From positions 1-62,676 of the forward strand of contig NZ_LQOY01000053.1 of assembly GCF_002101675.1 (NCBI RefSeq): a stretch of 62,676 nt of DNA, given 5' to 3'. This document shows positions 35,424 through 43,808 of the stretch, piece after piece; position 1 is the stretch's first letter, and each line of letters starts with the position of its first letter. A program made the translations under genes and the position numbers. The DNA comes from Mycobacterium gordonae (GTDB lineage Bacteria; Actinomycetota; Actinomycetes; Mycobacteriales; Mycobacteriaceae). The notes beneath the pieces were generated by a model. The model was not told the origin of the DNA, did not search any database, and was given only the letters and a program-made list of their open reading frames with translations.

Positions 35424-36434
35424 GTGCTCAAACGGTTCCGTGCCGCTCTCGTGGTGGCCGTCGCGTTCTGTGTGGGAGGCGGACTGGCCACGGCTGATCC
35501 CGGGGGTATGCGGACCGTGGTGACGTCGGCCTGTGAACAACGGACGCTGGTGCTCTCGGCATTTCCGGCCGAGTCGGACGCCGTGCTGGCCCACACCTTG
35601 CTCGAGCCCAATCCCGTTGGGGTGTATGAAAGGCAGTACTACTACCGCGGGTCGATCGCCGGCAAGAAGGTGCTGGTGGCGATGACCCGGATCGGCCTGG
35701 TGAACGCGACGACCGTGACCGAGGCAGCCTTGAGTCGTTTCACCTGCGCTTCCGGCATTTCGATTGGTGCCGTGATCTTTTCGGGAGTTGCCGGCGGCGC
35801 CGGCCGGACCAGCGTCGGTGACGTGGCGATACCGGCGCAGTGGACCCTCGACAACGGCGCCACCTACCAGCCTGTCGATCCCGGCATGCTGGCAGTAGCG
35901 CAGACGCTGACCGTCCAGCTCAGCAACGTCAACAATCTGGGCAATCCGATGTGCCTGTGCCGTCATGTCCCCACGGTCAAGCTCAACGAGCTGCCGCGCC
36001 AGCCGCAGCTGTTCGTCGGTGGCAACGGTTACAGCCACGACGCCAACAACGGGCAGGCGTTTCCGTGTGTCCCCAACGCCGGCGACGTCTTCGGGTGCCA
36101 GCCGTGCAGCCCGCCCGGTCGTTCGCTGTTGTACACCGGCAACTTCTTTCAGGCCATCGGGCCGTGGCTGGCCAAGGGATTGCTCAGCAATCTCAATATT
36201 CAGACCGCCGACAACCCGGCCTACGATGCGGTGGACCAGGAAACGGCCGCGTCACTGGCCGTCGCAACGGCACATGGGGTGCCGTTCCTGGGAATTCGCG
36301 GGATGTCCGACGGCCCGGGCGACCCGCTGGGACTGCCGGGGTTCCCGTTCCAGTTCTTTTTCTACAAGCAGATCGCCGCGGAGAACGCCGCGCGGGTGGT
36401 GGAGGCGTTCATGACGAGTTGGGCAGGCCCGTAA
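35424..36434 (+). CDS. Secreted nucleosidase-like protein (phosphorylase superfamily)
   Basis: This 336-aa protein has a cleavable signal peptide (about 1-25, [19 protein letters not shown]). The mature part has the PNP/MTAN fold: [13 protein letters not shown], the SFSGVAGG-like [15 protein letters not shown], and a late GIRGMSDG in the position of the catalytic Asp. Enzymes of this fold cleave nucleosides such as methylthioadenosine or S-adenosylhomocysteine, but export from the cell is unusual. Several Cys (CLCRH, GCQPC) would suit the oxidising exterior. It starts with GTG after GGGGG. Confidence 0.75.
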   Translation: MLKRFRAALVVAVAFCVGGGLATADPGGMRTVVTSACEQRTLVLSAFPAESDAVLAHTLLEPNPVGVYERQYYYRGSIAGKKVLVAMTRIGLVNATTVTEAALSRFTCASGISIGAVIFSGVAGGAGRTSVGDVAIPAQWTLDNGATYQPVDPGMLAVAQTLTVQLSNVNNLGNPMCLCRHVPTVKLNELPRQPQLFVGGNGYSHDANNGQAFPCVPNAGDVFGCQPCSPPGRSLLYTGNFFQAIGPWLAKGLLSNLNIQTADNPAYDAVDQETAASLAVATAHGVPFLGIRGMSDGPGDPLGLPGFPFQFFFYKQIAAENAARVVEAFMTSWAGP

Positions 36435-36437
36435 GAC

Positions 36438-36537
36438 GTTTGTCGCTCGTAGCCGGGCGGGGGCGTCGGTGATCGGGGCAGGGGCCCATCTGTCTCTGGG
36501 AAAGTCGGCCAGATGTTTGCCCGGCTCAGAGCGAAAC
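36438..36537. repeat. Intergenic inverted repeat; dispersed element copy 1
   Basis: Arms 36438-36458 (GTTTGTCGCTC..) and 36519-36537 (GCCCGGCTCAGAGCGAAAC) can pair. The segment 36492-36537 resembles 53373-53419 at about 38 of 47 positions (shared CTCTGG, AAAGTCGG, TGTTTGCCCG, GAGCGA). It touches the sseB stop codon. Confidence 0.6.
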
Positions 36538-37358
36538 TATTCGTCGCCGCGGGCCACCGGCCGTGCGGAGTCCGAGCACCATTCCGACCACGACCCGGGA
36601 TACAGCGCCGCCTGCCGGCCCGCGGCCGCGAACGCGGCGACCACCACCGCGGCGGTGACCCCGGATCCGCAGTAGGTGCCGACGGCGCCGTCGGGCAGCG
36701 GGTGACTGTTGGCGACAAAAGTTCCGTCAGCCGTCAGCAGCGTGCCGAACGGCAGATTCTTGGCGCCGGGAATGTGGCCGGCGACCGGATCCAGAGGCTC
36801 GACCTCGCCGCGGTAGCGCTCGGGCGCGCGGGCGTCGAACAACGCCACTTGCGCGGTCTGTTCCGCGGTCAAAGTGGGTTGCGCACCGGCATACAGATCC
36901 TGATGCGCCACAGTCACATTGCCGGGCGGTGGTTCGACCGCGCCCCGGTCCAGACCGCCACCAGACGCCAGCCAGGCCCTCAGTCCGCCGTCCAGGATGC
37001 GCACCTTGTCCAGGCCCGCCGCGGTGCACAGCCACCACGCCCGCGCCGAACCGACGCGATTCCAATCGTCGTACACCACGATCAGTTCGTTCTCGCGAAC
37101 TCCCCACCGTCGCAACGCTTCCTGGAGGCTCTGACCGGACGGCAGCGGATGGCGGCCGCGTCCGGGCACGGTGTGGTCGGTCAGCTCGTCCTCCAGCGAG
37201 ACATACACCGCGCCGGGAATGTGGCCGTCCAGATAAGCCGGGCGCCCGTCGGGAGCGTCGAGCCGCCAGCGCACATCAAGGATGCGCAGCGGGTCGCCGG
37301 ACTCGGCCAGTCGAGCCAGTTCGGCCGGCGTGATCAGCACTTGTTCGCGCACATTCAC
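36537..37358 (-). CDS. sseB: Thiosulfate/3-mercaptopyruvate sulfurtransferase (SseB-like)
   Basis: This 273-aa protein has two rhodanese domains. The N-terminal, inactive half (about 8-135) has ILDVRWRLD, GHIPGAVYVSLED and VVYDDWNRVGSARAWW. The C-terminal half (about 145-270) has the active-site loop TYCGSGVTA with the persulfide Cys. It moves sulfane sulfur to cyanide or thiols. Residue pattern and length fit mycobacterial SseB better than SseA. It diverges from a small secreted protein gene by 23 nt. Confidence 0.85.
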   Translation of the reverse strand: MNVREQVLITPAELARLAESGDPLRILDVRWRLDAPDGRPAYLDGHIPGAVYVSLEDELTDHTVPGRGRHPLPSGQSLQEALRRWGVRENELIVVYDDWNRVGSARAWWLCTAAGLDKVRILDGGLRAWLASGGGLDRGAVEPPPGNVTVAHQDLYAGAQPTLTAEQTAQVALFDARAPERYRGEVEPLDPVAGHIPGAKNLPFGTLLTADGTFVANSHPLPDGAVGTYCGSGVTAAVVVAAFAAAGRQAALYPGSWSEWCSDSARPVARGDE

Positions 37359-37381
37359 GGGTTCACCCTATCCTCGATCAG

Positions 37382-37849
37382 ATGACGCGAGGGTTCTTCT
37401 CCTCCTGGGCCGCGGGTGCGCTGGCCCTGAGTGTGGCCACGGCAAGCCCGGTCGCTGCCGTGCCCAACACGCACTGCACGCTCAGCACGCCCGTGCAGGA
37501 AGTGCAGCACCTGTCTGAGTTGCCGGCCGAATTGCGTGGCCTGTTGCCGCCCATCGCCGATATCGGCGCACCGTTCAACAATACGGATGCCGTCAACGAC
37601 CCGAACCTGCCGTTTCGCAGGCTAATTCGGGCCGGAAGCCGGGGCAGTGACTGGTTCGTCTGGTACGAGCACGGCGGAATAGGGTACTTCTGGCAAGCGG
37701 TGGTCGCACGCGTCGCGCCCGGCGGCCAGCCGACGGTATTGGCCGATGCCGGAACCATTTCCGACACACTGTGCACGGTGACCGACGGGGTGTTCGCCGG
37801 CACCGTTCCGCCTTACCCGCAGGGCACGTGGGAGGCCAGCGCCCTCTAG
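37382..37849 (+). CDS. Small secreted protein of unknown function
   Basis: This 155-aa protein has a signal peptide (about 1-26, ending VAAVPN) and two cysteines in the mature part (THCTLS, TLCTVT) that may pair. It includes WFVWYEHGGIGYFW. I recognise no family. TATCCT 14-9 nt before the ATG could be a -10 for a leaderless mRNA. Its stop interlocks with the next gene in a CTAG. Confidence 0.7.
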   Translation: MTRGFFSSWAAGALALSVATASPVAAVPNTHCTLSTPVQEVQHLSELPAELRGLLPPIADIGAPFNNTDAVNDPNLPFRRLIRAGSRGSDWFVWYEHGGIGYFWQAVVARVAPGGQPTVLADAGTISDTLCTVTDGVFAGTVPPYPQGTWEASAL

Positions 37850-38568
37850 GCCGGCCACGCGTCCCAGCGGATCATGCTGCGCAGCGGGCCGGCGAACAGC
37901 GGCCGCGCATCGCCAGAGCGCCACCGGTCCTCAACTAACGGCGCCACGGCCGCGCTCACAGCCAACGGGTCGTCGTCGAGGTAGACGACGGTGACGTAGT
38001 GCGGGTCGGTGCGCCACCCCCGTGGCGCCGGCGCGCAGATCGACCCGAAGGTCCACACTCCGGCCACGCCGGCACAGCCGAGCAGCGCTGGATAGTGTTC
38101 GGCGCGCAACCACTCCAGCCAGGCGTCCGGTCGTTCGTCTGCCGGCTCCTCGACGATGAACAGCACGCCGCGGTGCGGCCGAAACGGCGCCACCTCGGCC
38201 GAGACCAGCGCGCCCGGCGCCGAATCCCATTGCAGCAGCCGAAGTCCAGAGATCTGCAGCAACGGCCGCATGGCCGGCATGCGACCGTTCTCCCGCAGCA
38301 CTCGACCCAGTTCGACAAAGTCGCGCAGCGTCTCGGCGACCGGCTCGCCGACGAGGTAGTGCACGACGTTGCCGATGTCGCCCAGCGGTCCGTGTGCCGC
38401 GATCCGATGGGCGGGGTAGTCGCCGTCGGCGATCCAGCGCAGCCCCTGGACGATGCCGGGCAACTGGTATTGCTCGGGCATATGGTCGAGCAGATGCCAG
38501 CGCAGGTATCCGTCGTCGGTGGGTGCGGCGGCGGTGAGGCTGAAGATCCCGGCCCTGACCCGGTTCAT
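37846..38568 (-). CDS. EthD-like protein with two related halves
   Basis: This 240-aa protein has a dimeric alpha-beta-barrel/EthD pattern twice. The first half has WHLLDHMPEQYQLPGIVQGLRW, the second WLRAEHYPALLGCAGVAGVW, each with the His-(x)-P then Gly-Val layout. The role may be as an accessory to the flavin enzyme encoded upstream, to which it is coupled by ATGA. The frame extends 102 codons further upstream but overlaps the neighbour. Confidence 0.65.
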   Translation of the reverse strand: MNRVRAGIFSLTAAAPTDDGYLRWHLLDHMPEQYQLPGIVQGLRWIADGDYPAHRIAAHGPLGDIGNVVHYLVGEPVAETLRDFVELGRVLRENGRMPAMRPLLQISGLRLLQWDSAPGALVSAEVAPFRPHRGVLFIVEEPADERPDAWLEWLRAEHYPALLGCAGVAGVWTFGSICAPAPRGWRTDPHYVTVVYLDDDPLAVSAAVAPLVEDRWRSGDARPLFAGPLRSMIRWDAWPA

Positions 38569-39431
38569 GTAGCGTTCAGCTCGGCGAGCGCGTGCAGGTT
38601 CTCCAGGTAGTGCTGCAGGGAATCGTGTCGGAAGGTGGCGCTGACGATGGTGGCGCCGTGTGCGACGGTCTCTGCGATCAACTCGCGGGTGTGGTCCGGG
38701 CTGCCCAGCGGGTCGAGCCGGTGCGCCGGACCCAGCACCACCTCGAAGCCCGGTGGAATATCGAAGCGGCCCAGCCATTCTCGCGCCTGCTGCAGCCTCA
38801 CGTTGAACGGCGCCCAGCCGTCGGCCAGGGCGACGGCCCGGCGCAGCGATCGCAGCGTGCGGCCGCCGATCCACAGCGGCACGCGCGGTTGCACCGCACG
38901 CGGGTCGACGACCATGCCGTCGAAGGAATAGAACTCGCCGTGGTAGCTCGGCTCGGCGACCGACAAGGCCGCGCGCAGCGCGGCTAGCGCATCGTCGGCG
39001 CGTGCTCCACGGTCCGCGAACGGCGCACCGATCAAGTCGAACTCTTCCTTCAAAGAGCCGACGCCCACACCGAGGATGAGCCTGCCGTTGCTGACCTTGT
39101 CCAGGGTCCCGTACCGCTTGGCGATCTCCAGCGGGTGGTGATAGCCCAGCACCAACACGTTGGTGGCCAACCGGATTCGCTCGGTGCGCGCCGCCAGATA
39201 CCCGAAGGTGGCCAGTGGATCCCAGTACCGCGCGCCGCGCCGGGCCGCCTCGGCGGACGGCAGCGCGATGTGTTCACTGCAGGTCAGATGGTGATAGCCG
39301 AGCCGGTCCGCCGCCTCGGCCACCCGCGCGATGTCCTCGATCGACGCACCGACCTCCCAGTCGGCACTCACCCCGGGGAACATGGTCACCACTGGTGTGG
39401 CGATGCACAACTTTGCGGTCGCGGTGCTCAT
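38565..39431 (-). CDS. LLM-class F420-dependent oxidoreductase
   Basis: This 288-aa TIM-barrel flavin/F420 enzyme has LGYHHLTCSEHIALP, LATNVLVLGYHHP, GRLILGVGVGSLKEEF, and PLWIGGRTLRSLRRAVALADGW, all typical of the mycobacterial F420-dependent subgroup. The substrate is unknown. The start at 39431 is chosen because longer frames run through the operator. It forms an operon with the EthD-like gene and diverges from TetR-P450, which suggests one oxidative pathway under a common repressor. Confidence 0.87.
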   Translation of the reverse strand: MSTATAKLCIATPVVTMFPGVSADWEVGASIEDIARVAEAADRLGYHHLTCSEHIALPSAEAARRGARYWDPLATFGYLAARTERIRLATNVLVLGYHHPLEIAKRYGTLDKVSNGRLILGVGVGSLKEEFDLIGAPFADRGARADDALAALRAALSVAEPSYHGEFYSFDGMVVDPRAVQPRVPLWIGGRTLRSLRRAVALADGWAPFNVRLQQAREWLGRFDIPPGFEVVLGPAHRLDPLGSPDHTRELIAETVAHGATIVSATFRHDSLQHYLENLHALAELNAT

Positions 39432-39452
39432 CACGATAGATTCTAACAGTGC

Positions 39453-39479
39453 TCGAATTGATTCGAACATGGCTCGAAT
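39453..39479. promoter_or_regulatory. TetR operator candidate
   Basis: TCGAAT-TG-ATTCGA (39453-39466) is a perfect palindrome. A third TCGAAT at 39474-39479 lies 21 bp from the first, two helical turns. The site sits between the divergent LLM and TetR starts. Confidence 0.7.
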
Positions 39480-40020
39480 GACGGCGCGGCGCGCGTACGG
39501 CGAACTCGACCGCACGCAGGTGGTGTCGTCGCTGCACGCGCTGGCCCGTCGTGTCGGCGTCCAGCAGGTGACAATGCGGGAGCTGGCCGCCGAGCTCGGC
39601 GCGGCGGTGCCGTCGGTCTACTACCATGTGCCGGGAAAACAGGCTGCGCTGGATCTGCTCGCCGAATCGGTGCTGGCCGAGATTCCGGTCCCCGAGTCGG
39701 GCCCGTGGGACGTCCGCCTGGCCGTACTGTACTGCGCCGCCCGCGAAGTCATGCTCACCGTTCCCGGGATAGCCGGCATCCTGCAGACCCGCGGCGGCGG
39801 GGAACGGGCCCGCCGGCTCGACCGGCTCAGCCGATCACTGCTGGCCGAAGCCGGACTCACCAAATCCGTTGCGGCGGCAGCGCACACGGTCTTGTACACC
39901 TACCTATTGGGTTCGGTCAGCCTGGACGAGACTCGCGGCAAAGCCGGGTCCGCCAAGCGTTTCCGGGCGGGTCTGGACGTGATCATCGCCGGCATCAAGG
40001 CGTCTGAGGGGGAGTCATGA
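39469..40020 (+). CDS. TetR-family transcriptional regulator
   Basis: This 183-aa protein has an N-terminal helix-turn-helix (VTMRELAAELGAAVPSVYYHVPGKQAALDLL, about 25-60) and a helical ligand domain. I start at MARMTARR; the ATG three codons later is equally possible. The start region overlaps its probable operator. The stop overlaps the P450 start as ATGA, so regulator and P450 are made together. Confidence 0.87.
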   Translation: MARMTARRAYGELDRTQVVSSLHALARRVGVQQVTMRELAAELGAAVPSVYYHVPGKQAALDLLAESVLAEIPVPESGPWDVRLAVLYCAAREVMLTVPGIAGILQTRGGGERARRLDRLSRSLLAEAGLTKSVAAAAHTVLYTYLLGSVSLDETRGKAGSAKRFRAGLDVIIAGIKASEGES

Positions 40021-41279
40021 CCGTTCCGAAGCTGGGGTCGCTGGTGGTCGAGAACCAGGACACCCAGGCCGATCGCGATGCCGCGGCGGTGCTGAACCCC
40101 GACACCTTCGTCACCGGCGCCCCGTTCGACGCGATGGCCAGGCTGCGTGCGGACGCCCCGGTCCACCCGGTGCAGTTGTCCGGCCTGCCCCGGGCGTGGT
40201 TGCTGACCAAGCACGCCGACGTCCGGCTGGTCAGCCGCGACACCGATACCTTCACCAGCAGCAGGGGCAACACCCTGGTCGAGGTGGAGGCCGGACCCAC
40301 CTCGGCGATGCTGCCGGGGATCGACCCGCCGCGACATGTGCACTACCGCAAGCTGATCAACCAGGGCTTCACGGCCCGCAATGTGCTGCGCCTGGAGCCC
40401 CACATGCGCCAGGTGGCCCGCAACATCGTCGCCGACATCAAGCAGAAGGGTGAATTCGACGCGGTGCCAGACATTTCCGCGGAGATGTCACTGCAGGTGA
40501 TCGCCGACGTGCTCGGGGTCCCCGCCGAAGACCGCATGGAGGTGTTCCGGTGGAGCAACGCGATCGGCACCCTGGGCATCGAAGACCCCGATTATGCCCC
40601 CACACCGGAGGCGCTCGGCCAGGCGGCCGCCGAAATGTTCCGCTACTGCGGTGAACTCGTCAAACACCGGCGTACCCACGGCCGCACCGACGACATCCTG
40701 TCGGCGCTGCTGGCCGCCGAAGTCGACGGTGAGAAGCTCAACCGTGACCAGCTCAACGAGTTCTTCCTGCTGTTGGCCATCGCGGGGAACGAGACCACCC
40801 GAAATACGCTCAGCCATGGCATCTTGGCGCTGTCGCAGCACCCCGAGCAGCAGGCGCTGCTGGCCCGTGACCCGGATGCGGTCAAGCCGGCGGTCGAAGA
40901 GCTGCTGCGCTGGGCCAGCCCGGTGATGCATTTCCGGCGCACCGTGACCCGCGACGTCGAGATTCGCGGCCGGCAGATCCCTGCCGGTGACTGGGTGCTG
41001 ATGCATTACCTGTCGGCCAACCGCGACGAGGACGTGTTCGAGCGGGCCGGCGAATTCGACGTGACCCGAAACCCCTCCGGTACAGGGGCCGGGCACGCCG
41101 CGTTCGGCGGAGGGGGAGTGCACTTCTGCCTGGGCGCGCAACTCGCCCGCCTTGAGCTGCGGGTGCTGCTCGAGGAGCTGTACCCGAACGTGCCCGGCTT
41201 GACGGTGACCGGCGAGCCCGACCGGCTGCGGTCGTCGTTCTTCCATGGGATCAAACGACTTCCGTGTAGTACCGGTTAG
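40017..41279 (+). CDS. Cytochrome P450
   Basis: This 420-aa soluble bacterial-type P450 has the I-helix AGNETTRN, EELLRWASPVMHFRRTVTRDVEI (ExxR appears as EELLRW), and the heme loop FGGGGVHFCLGAQLAR with the axial Cys. The length is complete. It uses separate ferredoxin partners, none of which is in the window. Coupling to TetR suggests an inducible hydroxylase for a lipid or steroid-like molecule. The family number cannot be assigned. Confidence 0.92.
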   Translation: MTVPKLGSLVVENQDTQADRDAAAVLNPDTFVTGAPFDAMARLRADAPVHPVQLSGLPRAWLLTKHADVRLVSRDTDTFTSSRGNTLVEVEAGPTSAMLPGIDPPRHVHYRKLINQGFTARNVLRLEPHMRQVARNIVADIKQKGEFDAVPDISAEMSLQVIADVLGVPAEDRMEVFRWSNAIGTLGIEDPDYAPTPEALGQAAAEMFRYCGELVKHRRTHGRTDDILSALLAAEVDGEKLNRDQLNEFFLLLAIAGNETTRNTLSHGILALSQHPEQQALLARDPDAVKPAVEELLRWASPVMHFRRTVTRDVEIRGRQIPAGDWVLMHYLSANRDEDVFERAGEFDVTRNPSGTGAGHAAFGGGGVHFCLGAQLARLELRVLLEELYPNVPGLTVTGEPDRLRSSFFHGIKRLPCSTG

Positions 41280-42037
41280 TTGCCTTCGGCTTTGGTGATC
41301 TGATCGCCCATGTCGTCGGCGGACAGGCGAGCCTGCAGGAACGCGCCCGAGGTCGGCAGGCTCAGGTGCAACTGTGAGGCTCCGCTGACGGCGAGGTCGC
41401 CGCGCTTCAGCGTGAAGTCCAGCACGTGCCCTCCGGCGGTGCGGTCGTCGTCGAGGAAGTGCAGGTGATAACCCGCGACGGAAATGCCTTGTTCGAAGTC
41501 AGGGGTGCGGAACCCGACCAACGTTCCTTGCACATCGGTGAACCGCGTCTCGGCCTGTCCTTCGGTCGCCTGTGTCAGCGGCGGATACGGCTCGTGCTGC
41601 TCCATCACGGTGCGGGTGTGCAGGTCGGCGAAGTGACCGGTGACCCGGATGGCGTAGATCAGGTTGGTGCTGGCGATGCGTTGGTCGATGGCGGCGGTCA
41701 CTGCGGCACGGTCGGTGCGGGCCTTGATCGGGATCTCGAAATCGCGGTGGAACCGGGTGACTGCGGCGAACGGGGTGCGGTCCGTTTGTGCTGCGCGCGT
41801 GGCGGTTCCGTCTGCCCGTAGCCGGTAGCAGACGCCGTCGAGGATCACCATCTCACCGTCGAGGTGGTTGAACGTGCCGAGCCCGAAGTCGCCATGCTGC
41901 AAGATGTCGGCGACGGTGGCCTCGCCGTCGTAGACGCCGTCGAGCAGGGCGCTGATGGTGGAGTACTGGTAGACCTCGGACTGGTGACCGAGAAGTGCTG
42001 CCGCCCAACGACGGAAGTGCTCGTGTGCCGTGCTCAT
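41276..42037 (-). CDS. budA: Alpha-acetolactate decarboxylase
   Basis: This 253-aa enzyme converts 2-acetolactate to acetoin. Family features are VYQYSTISALLDGVYDGE, GLGTFNHLDGEMVILDG, and the zinc site GYHLHFLDDDRTAGGHV (HxH plus a third His). It overlaps the acetolactate synthase gene by ATGA, giving a two-step acetoin pathway from pyruvate. Its stop interlocks with the convergent P450 gene in a TTAG. Confidence 0.92.
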   Translation of the reverse strand: MSTAHEHFRRWAAALLGHQSEVYQYSTISALLDGVYDGEATVADILQHGDFGLGTFNHLDGEMVILDGVCYRLRADGTATRAAQTDRTPFAAVTRFHRDFEIPIKARTDRAAVTAAIDQRIASTNLIYAIRVTGHFADLHTRTVMEQHEPYPPLTQATEGQAETRFTDVQGTLVGFRTPDFEQGISVAGYHLHFLDDDRTAGGHVLDFTLKRGDLAVSGASQLHLSLPTSGAFLQARLSADDMGDQITKAEGN

Positions 42038-43698
42038 TCGAAGCTGTCGTCGTGCAGCTGGGCGGCAAGATCGACGTTCTGGCTGTAGTCGACTGGGACG
42101 TCGATCAGCGAAGGTCCGGGTTCGGCCAAGGCCTGTCGGAGGACCGAGCTGAATTCGTCGAGTGTGTTCACCCGGTAGCCGTGCGCACCGAAAGCCTTGG
42201 CGTAGGCGATCGTGTCGTATTCGCCGAGGTGCACACCGGACTTGCGGCCGTATTTCAGCTCCTCCTGGAAACCCACCATGTCGTAACCGTTGTCGCGAAA
42301 GATGATGTGAGTGAACGTCAAACCCAGCCGTGCGGCGGTGGCGAGTTCCTGCGCGGAGAATAGGAATCCGCCGTCACCGGACACCGACACCACCGGTGTG
42401 CCGGGGCGTACCAGGCAGGCGGCCATCGCCCAGGGCAGGGCCACCCCGAGCGTCTGTTGGCCGTTGGAGAACAGCAGCCGCCGCGGCTGGTACACCCGGA
42501 AGTGCCGGGCCAGGTAGATGTAGACCGAGCCGATGTCGCAGGCGATGGTCGCGGTGTCGTCGAGTTCGGCGCGCAGCCGCAACACCACCGCGACGGGGTT
42601 CAATCCTGGGCCGTCGGGAGTCTGATCGCGTGCGGCATCGTCGATGTCGGCCAACGCTTTTCGTTGGACCGCGATTTCGTCTTGGTAGTCGGTGCTCAGG
42701 GCGAAGCCGGCTAGGGAGTCGGTCAACGCGGTGAGGGTCGCCGCGATGTCGCCACGCAGTTCCACCGTCGGCTGGTAGTGGTTGTCGACGTCGGCGGGAA
42801 CGGAGTCGATGTGCACGATCGGGCGCCCGACGTTGTTGTTCCACAGCACCGGGTCGTATTCCACCGCGTCATAACCGATGGCGACGACGACGTCGGCGTG
42901 GGCCACGATGACGTCGCCGGGCTGGTTGCGGAACAGCCCCACCCGGCCCAGGAAGCGGTCCTCCAACTCCCGGGAGATGACGCCGGCGGCCTGGAACGTT
43001 TCGACGACGGGCAACCCGGTCGCGGCCACCAAAGCCCGCAGCGCCGTGCAGGTTTCGGGATCGGCGCCGCGGATGCCGACCAGTAGCGCGGGACGCTGCG
43101 CCGCACCGATCAATTCGGCTGCTCGCGCCACGATGGCGGCCGGTGCCGCCGCCAACGGGGGGATGGGCAGTGACGCGGTGATGCCCGCGGTGGTCGGGGC
43201 GGCCAGCACATCGGAGGGCAGGACGACCGCGGCGGCGCCACACGGTTCGGCCAGAGCCGCGCGGAATGCCGAAACGGTGGCCTCGGCCGCATTGTCCGGA
43301 TGGTCGATCTCGCCGGTGAACTTGGTGACCGTGCGCAACATCGCCGCGGCGTCCATCGACTGATGGGTGCGCTTGAGCCGGTCCTGGCGCTGCACGGCAC
43401 CGCACAGCGCCACCACCGGGTCCTGTTCGGTGTTCGCGGTGAGCAGGCCGGTCGCCAGGTTCGTGGTGCCAGGCCCGGACGTCACCACGACGACGCCGGG
43501 GGTGCCGGTGAGCCGGCCGACCGCCGCGGCCATGAACGCGGCGTTCTGTTCGTGCCGGCACACCACCAGCTCGGGCCCGCCGTCGAGCAGCGCGTCGTAC
43601 ACCGCGTCGATCTTGGCTCCCGGCACCCCGAAGACGTATCGCACACCCTGCGCGGACAGCACGTCGACGATTTTCTGGGCGCTGCGCACGGGAGTCAC
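42034..43698 (-). CDS. alsS: Catabolic acetolactate synthase
   Basis: This 554-aa ThDP enzyme has VFGVPGAKIDAVYDAL, the catalytic Glu in CRHEQNAAFMA, TSGPGTTNLATGL, and the ThDP/Mg motif GDGGFLFSAQELATAARLGL...IIFRDN. It condenses two pyruvates to acetolactate. Pairing with budA argues for the FAD-independent acetoin branch rather than valine synthesis. The GTG start follows TCGCGCAG without a strong ribosome site. The frame runs upstream into a monooxygenase remnant, so transcription may come from the antiporter gene. Confidence 0.9.
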   Translation of the reverse strand: MTPVRSAQKIVDVLSAQGVRYVFGVPGAKIDAVYDALLDGGPELVVCRHEQNAAFMAAAVGRLTGTPGVVVVTSGPGTTNLATGLLTANTEQDPVVALCGAVQRQDRLKRTHQSMDAAAMLRTVTKFTGEIDHPDNAAEATVSAFRAALAEPCGAAAVVLPSDVLAAPTTAGITASLPIPPLAAAPAAIVARAAELIGAAQRPALLVGIRGADPETCTALRALVAATGLPVVETFQAAGVISRELEDRFLGRVGLFRNQPGDVIVAHADVVVAIGYDAVEYDPVLWNNNVGRPIVHIDSVPADVDNHYQPTVELRGDIAATLTALTDSLAGFALSTDYQDEIAVQRKALADIDDAARDQTPDGPGLNPVAVVLRLRAELDDTATIACDIGSVYIYLARHFRVYQPRRLLFSNGQQTLGVALPWAMAACLVRPGTPVVSVSGDGGFLFSAQELATAARLGLTFTHIIFRDNGYDMVGFQEELKYGRKSGVHLGEYDTIAYAKAFGAHGYRVNTLDEFSSVLRQALAEPGPSLIDVPVDYSQNVDLAAQLHDDSFE

Positions 43699-43708
43699 CT
43701 GCGCGACG

Positions 43709-43804
43709 CTACCCGAACCAACGACGCAGCGCCGCGCGCAGCGCGTCGCTCGACGCGAATTCATCTGTCGCGCAAGCGATGTAACCGTCGGGCCGGATCA
43801 GCAT
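43709..43804 (-). pseudogene. 3' remnant of an FAD monooxygenase
   Basis: Thirty-one codons from MLIRPDGYIA to LRRWFG-stop match the C-terminal end of PheA/TfdB-type FAD-dependent monooxygenases, where the pattern LVRPDGYVAW is standard. Nothing else of the gene remains: the antiporter gene starts 4 nt away. The acetoin operon begins 10 nt after its stop. Confidence 0.65.
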
Positions 43805-43808
43805 CGCC

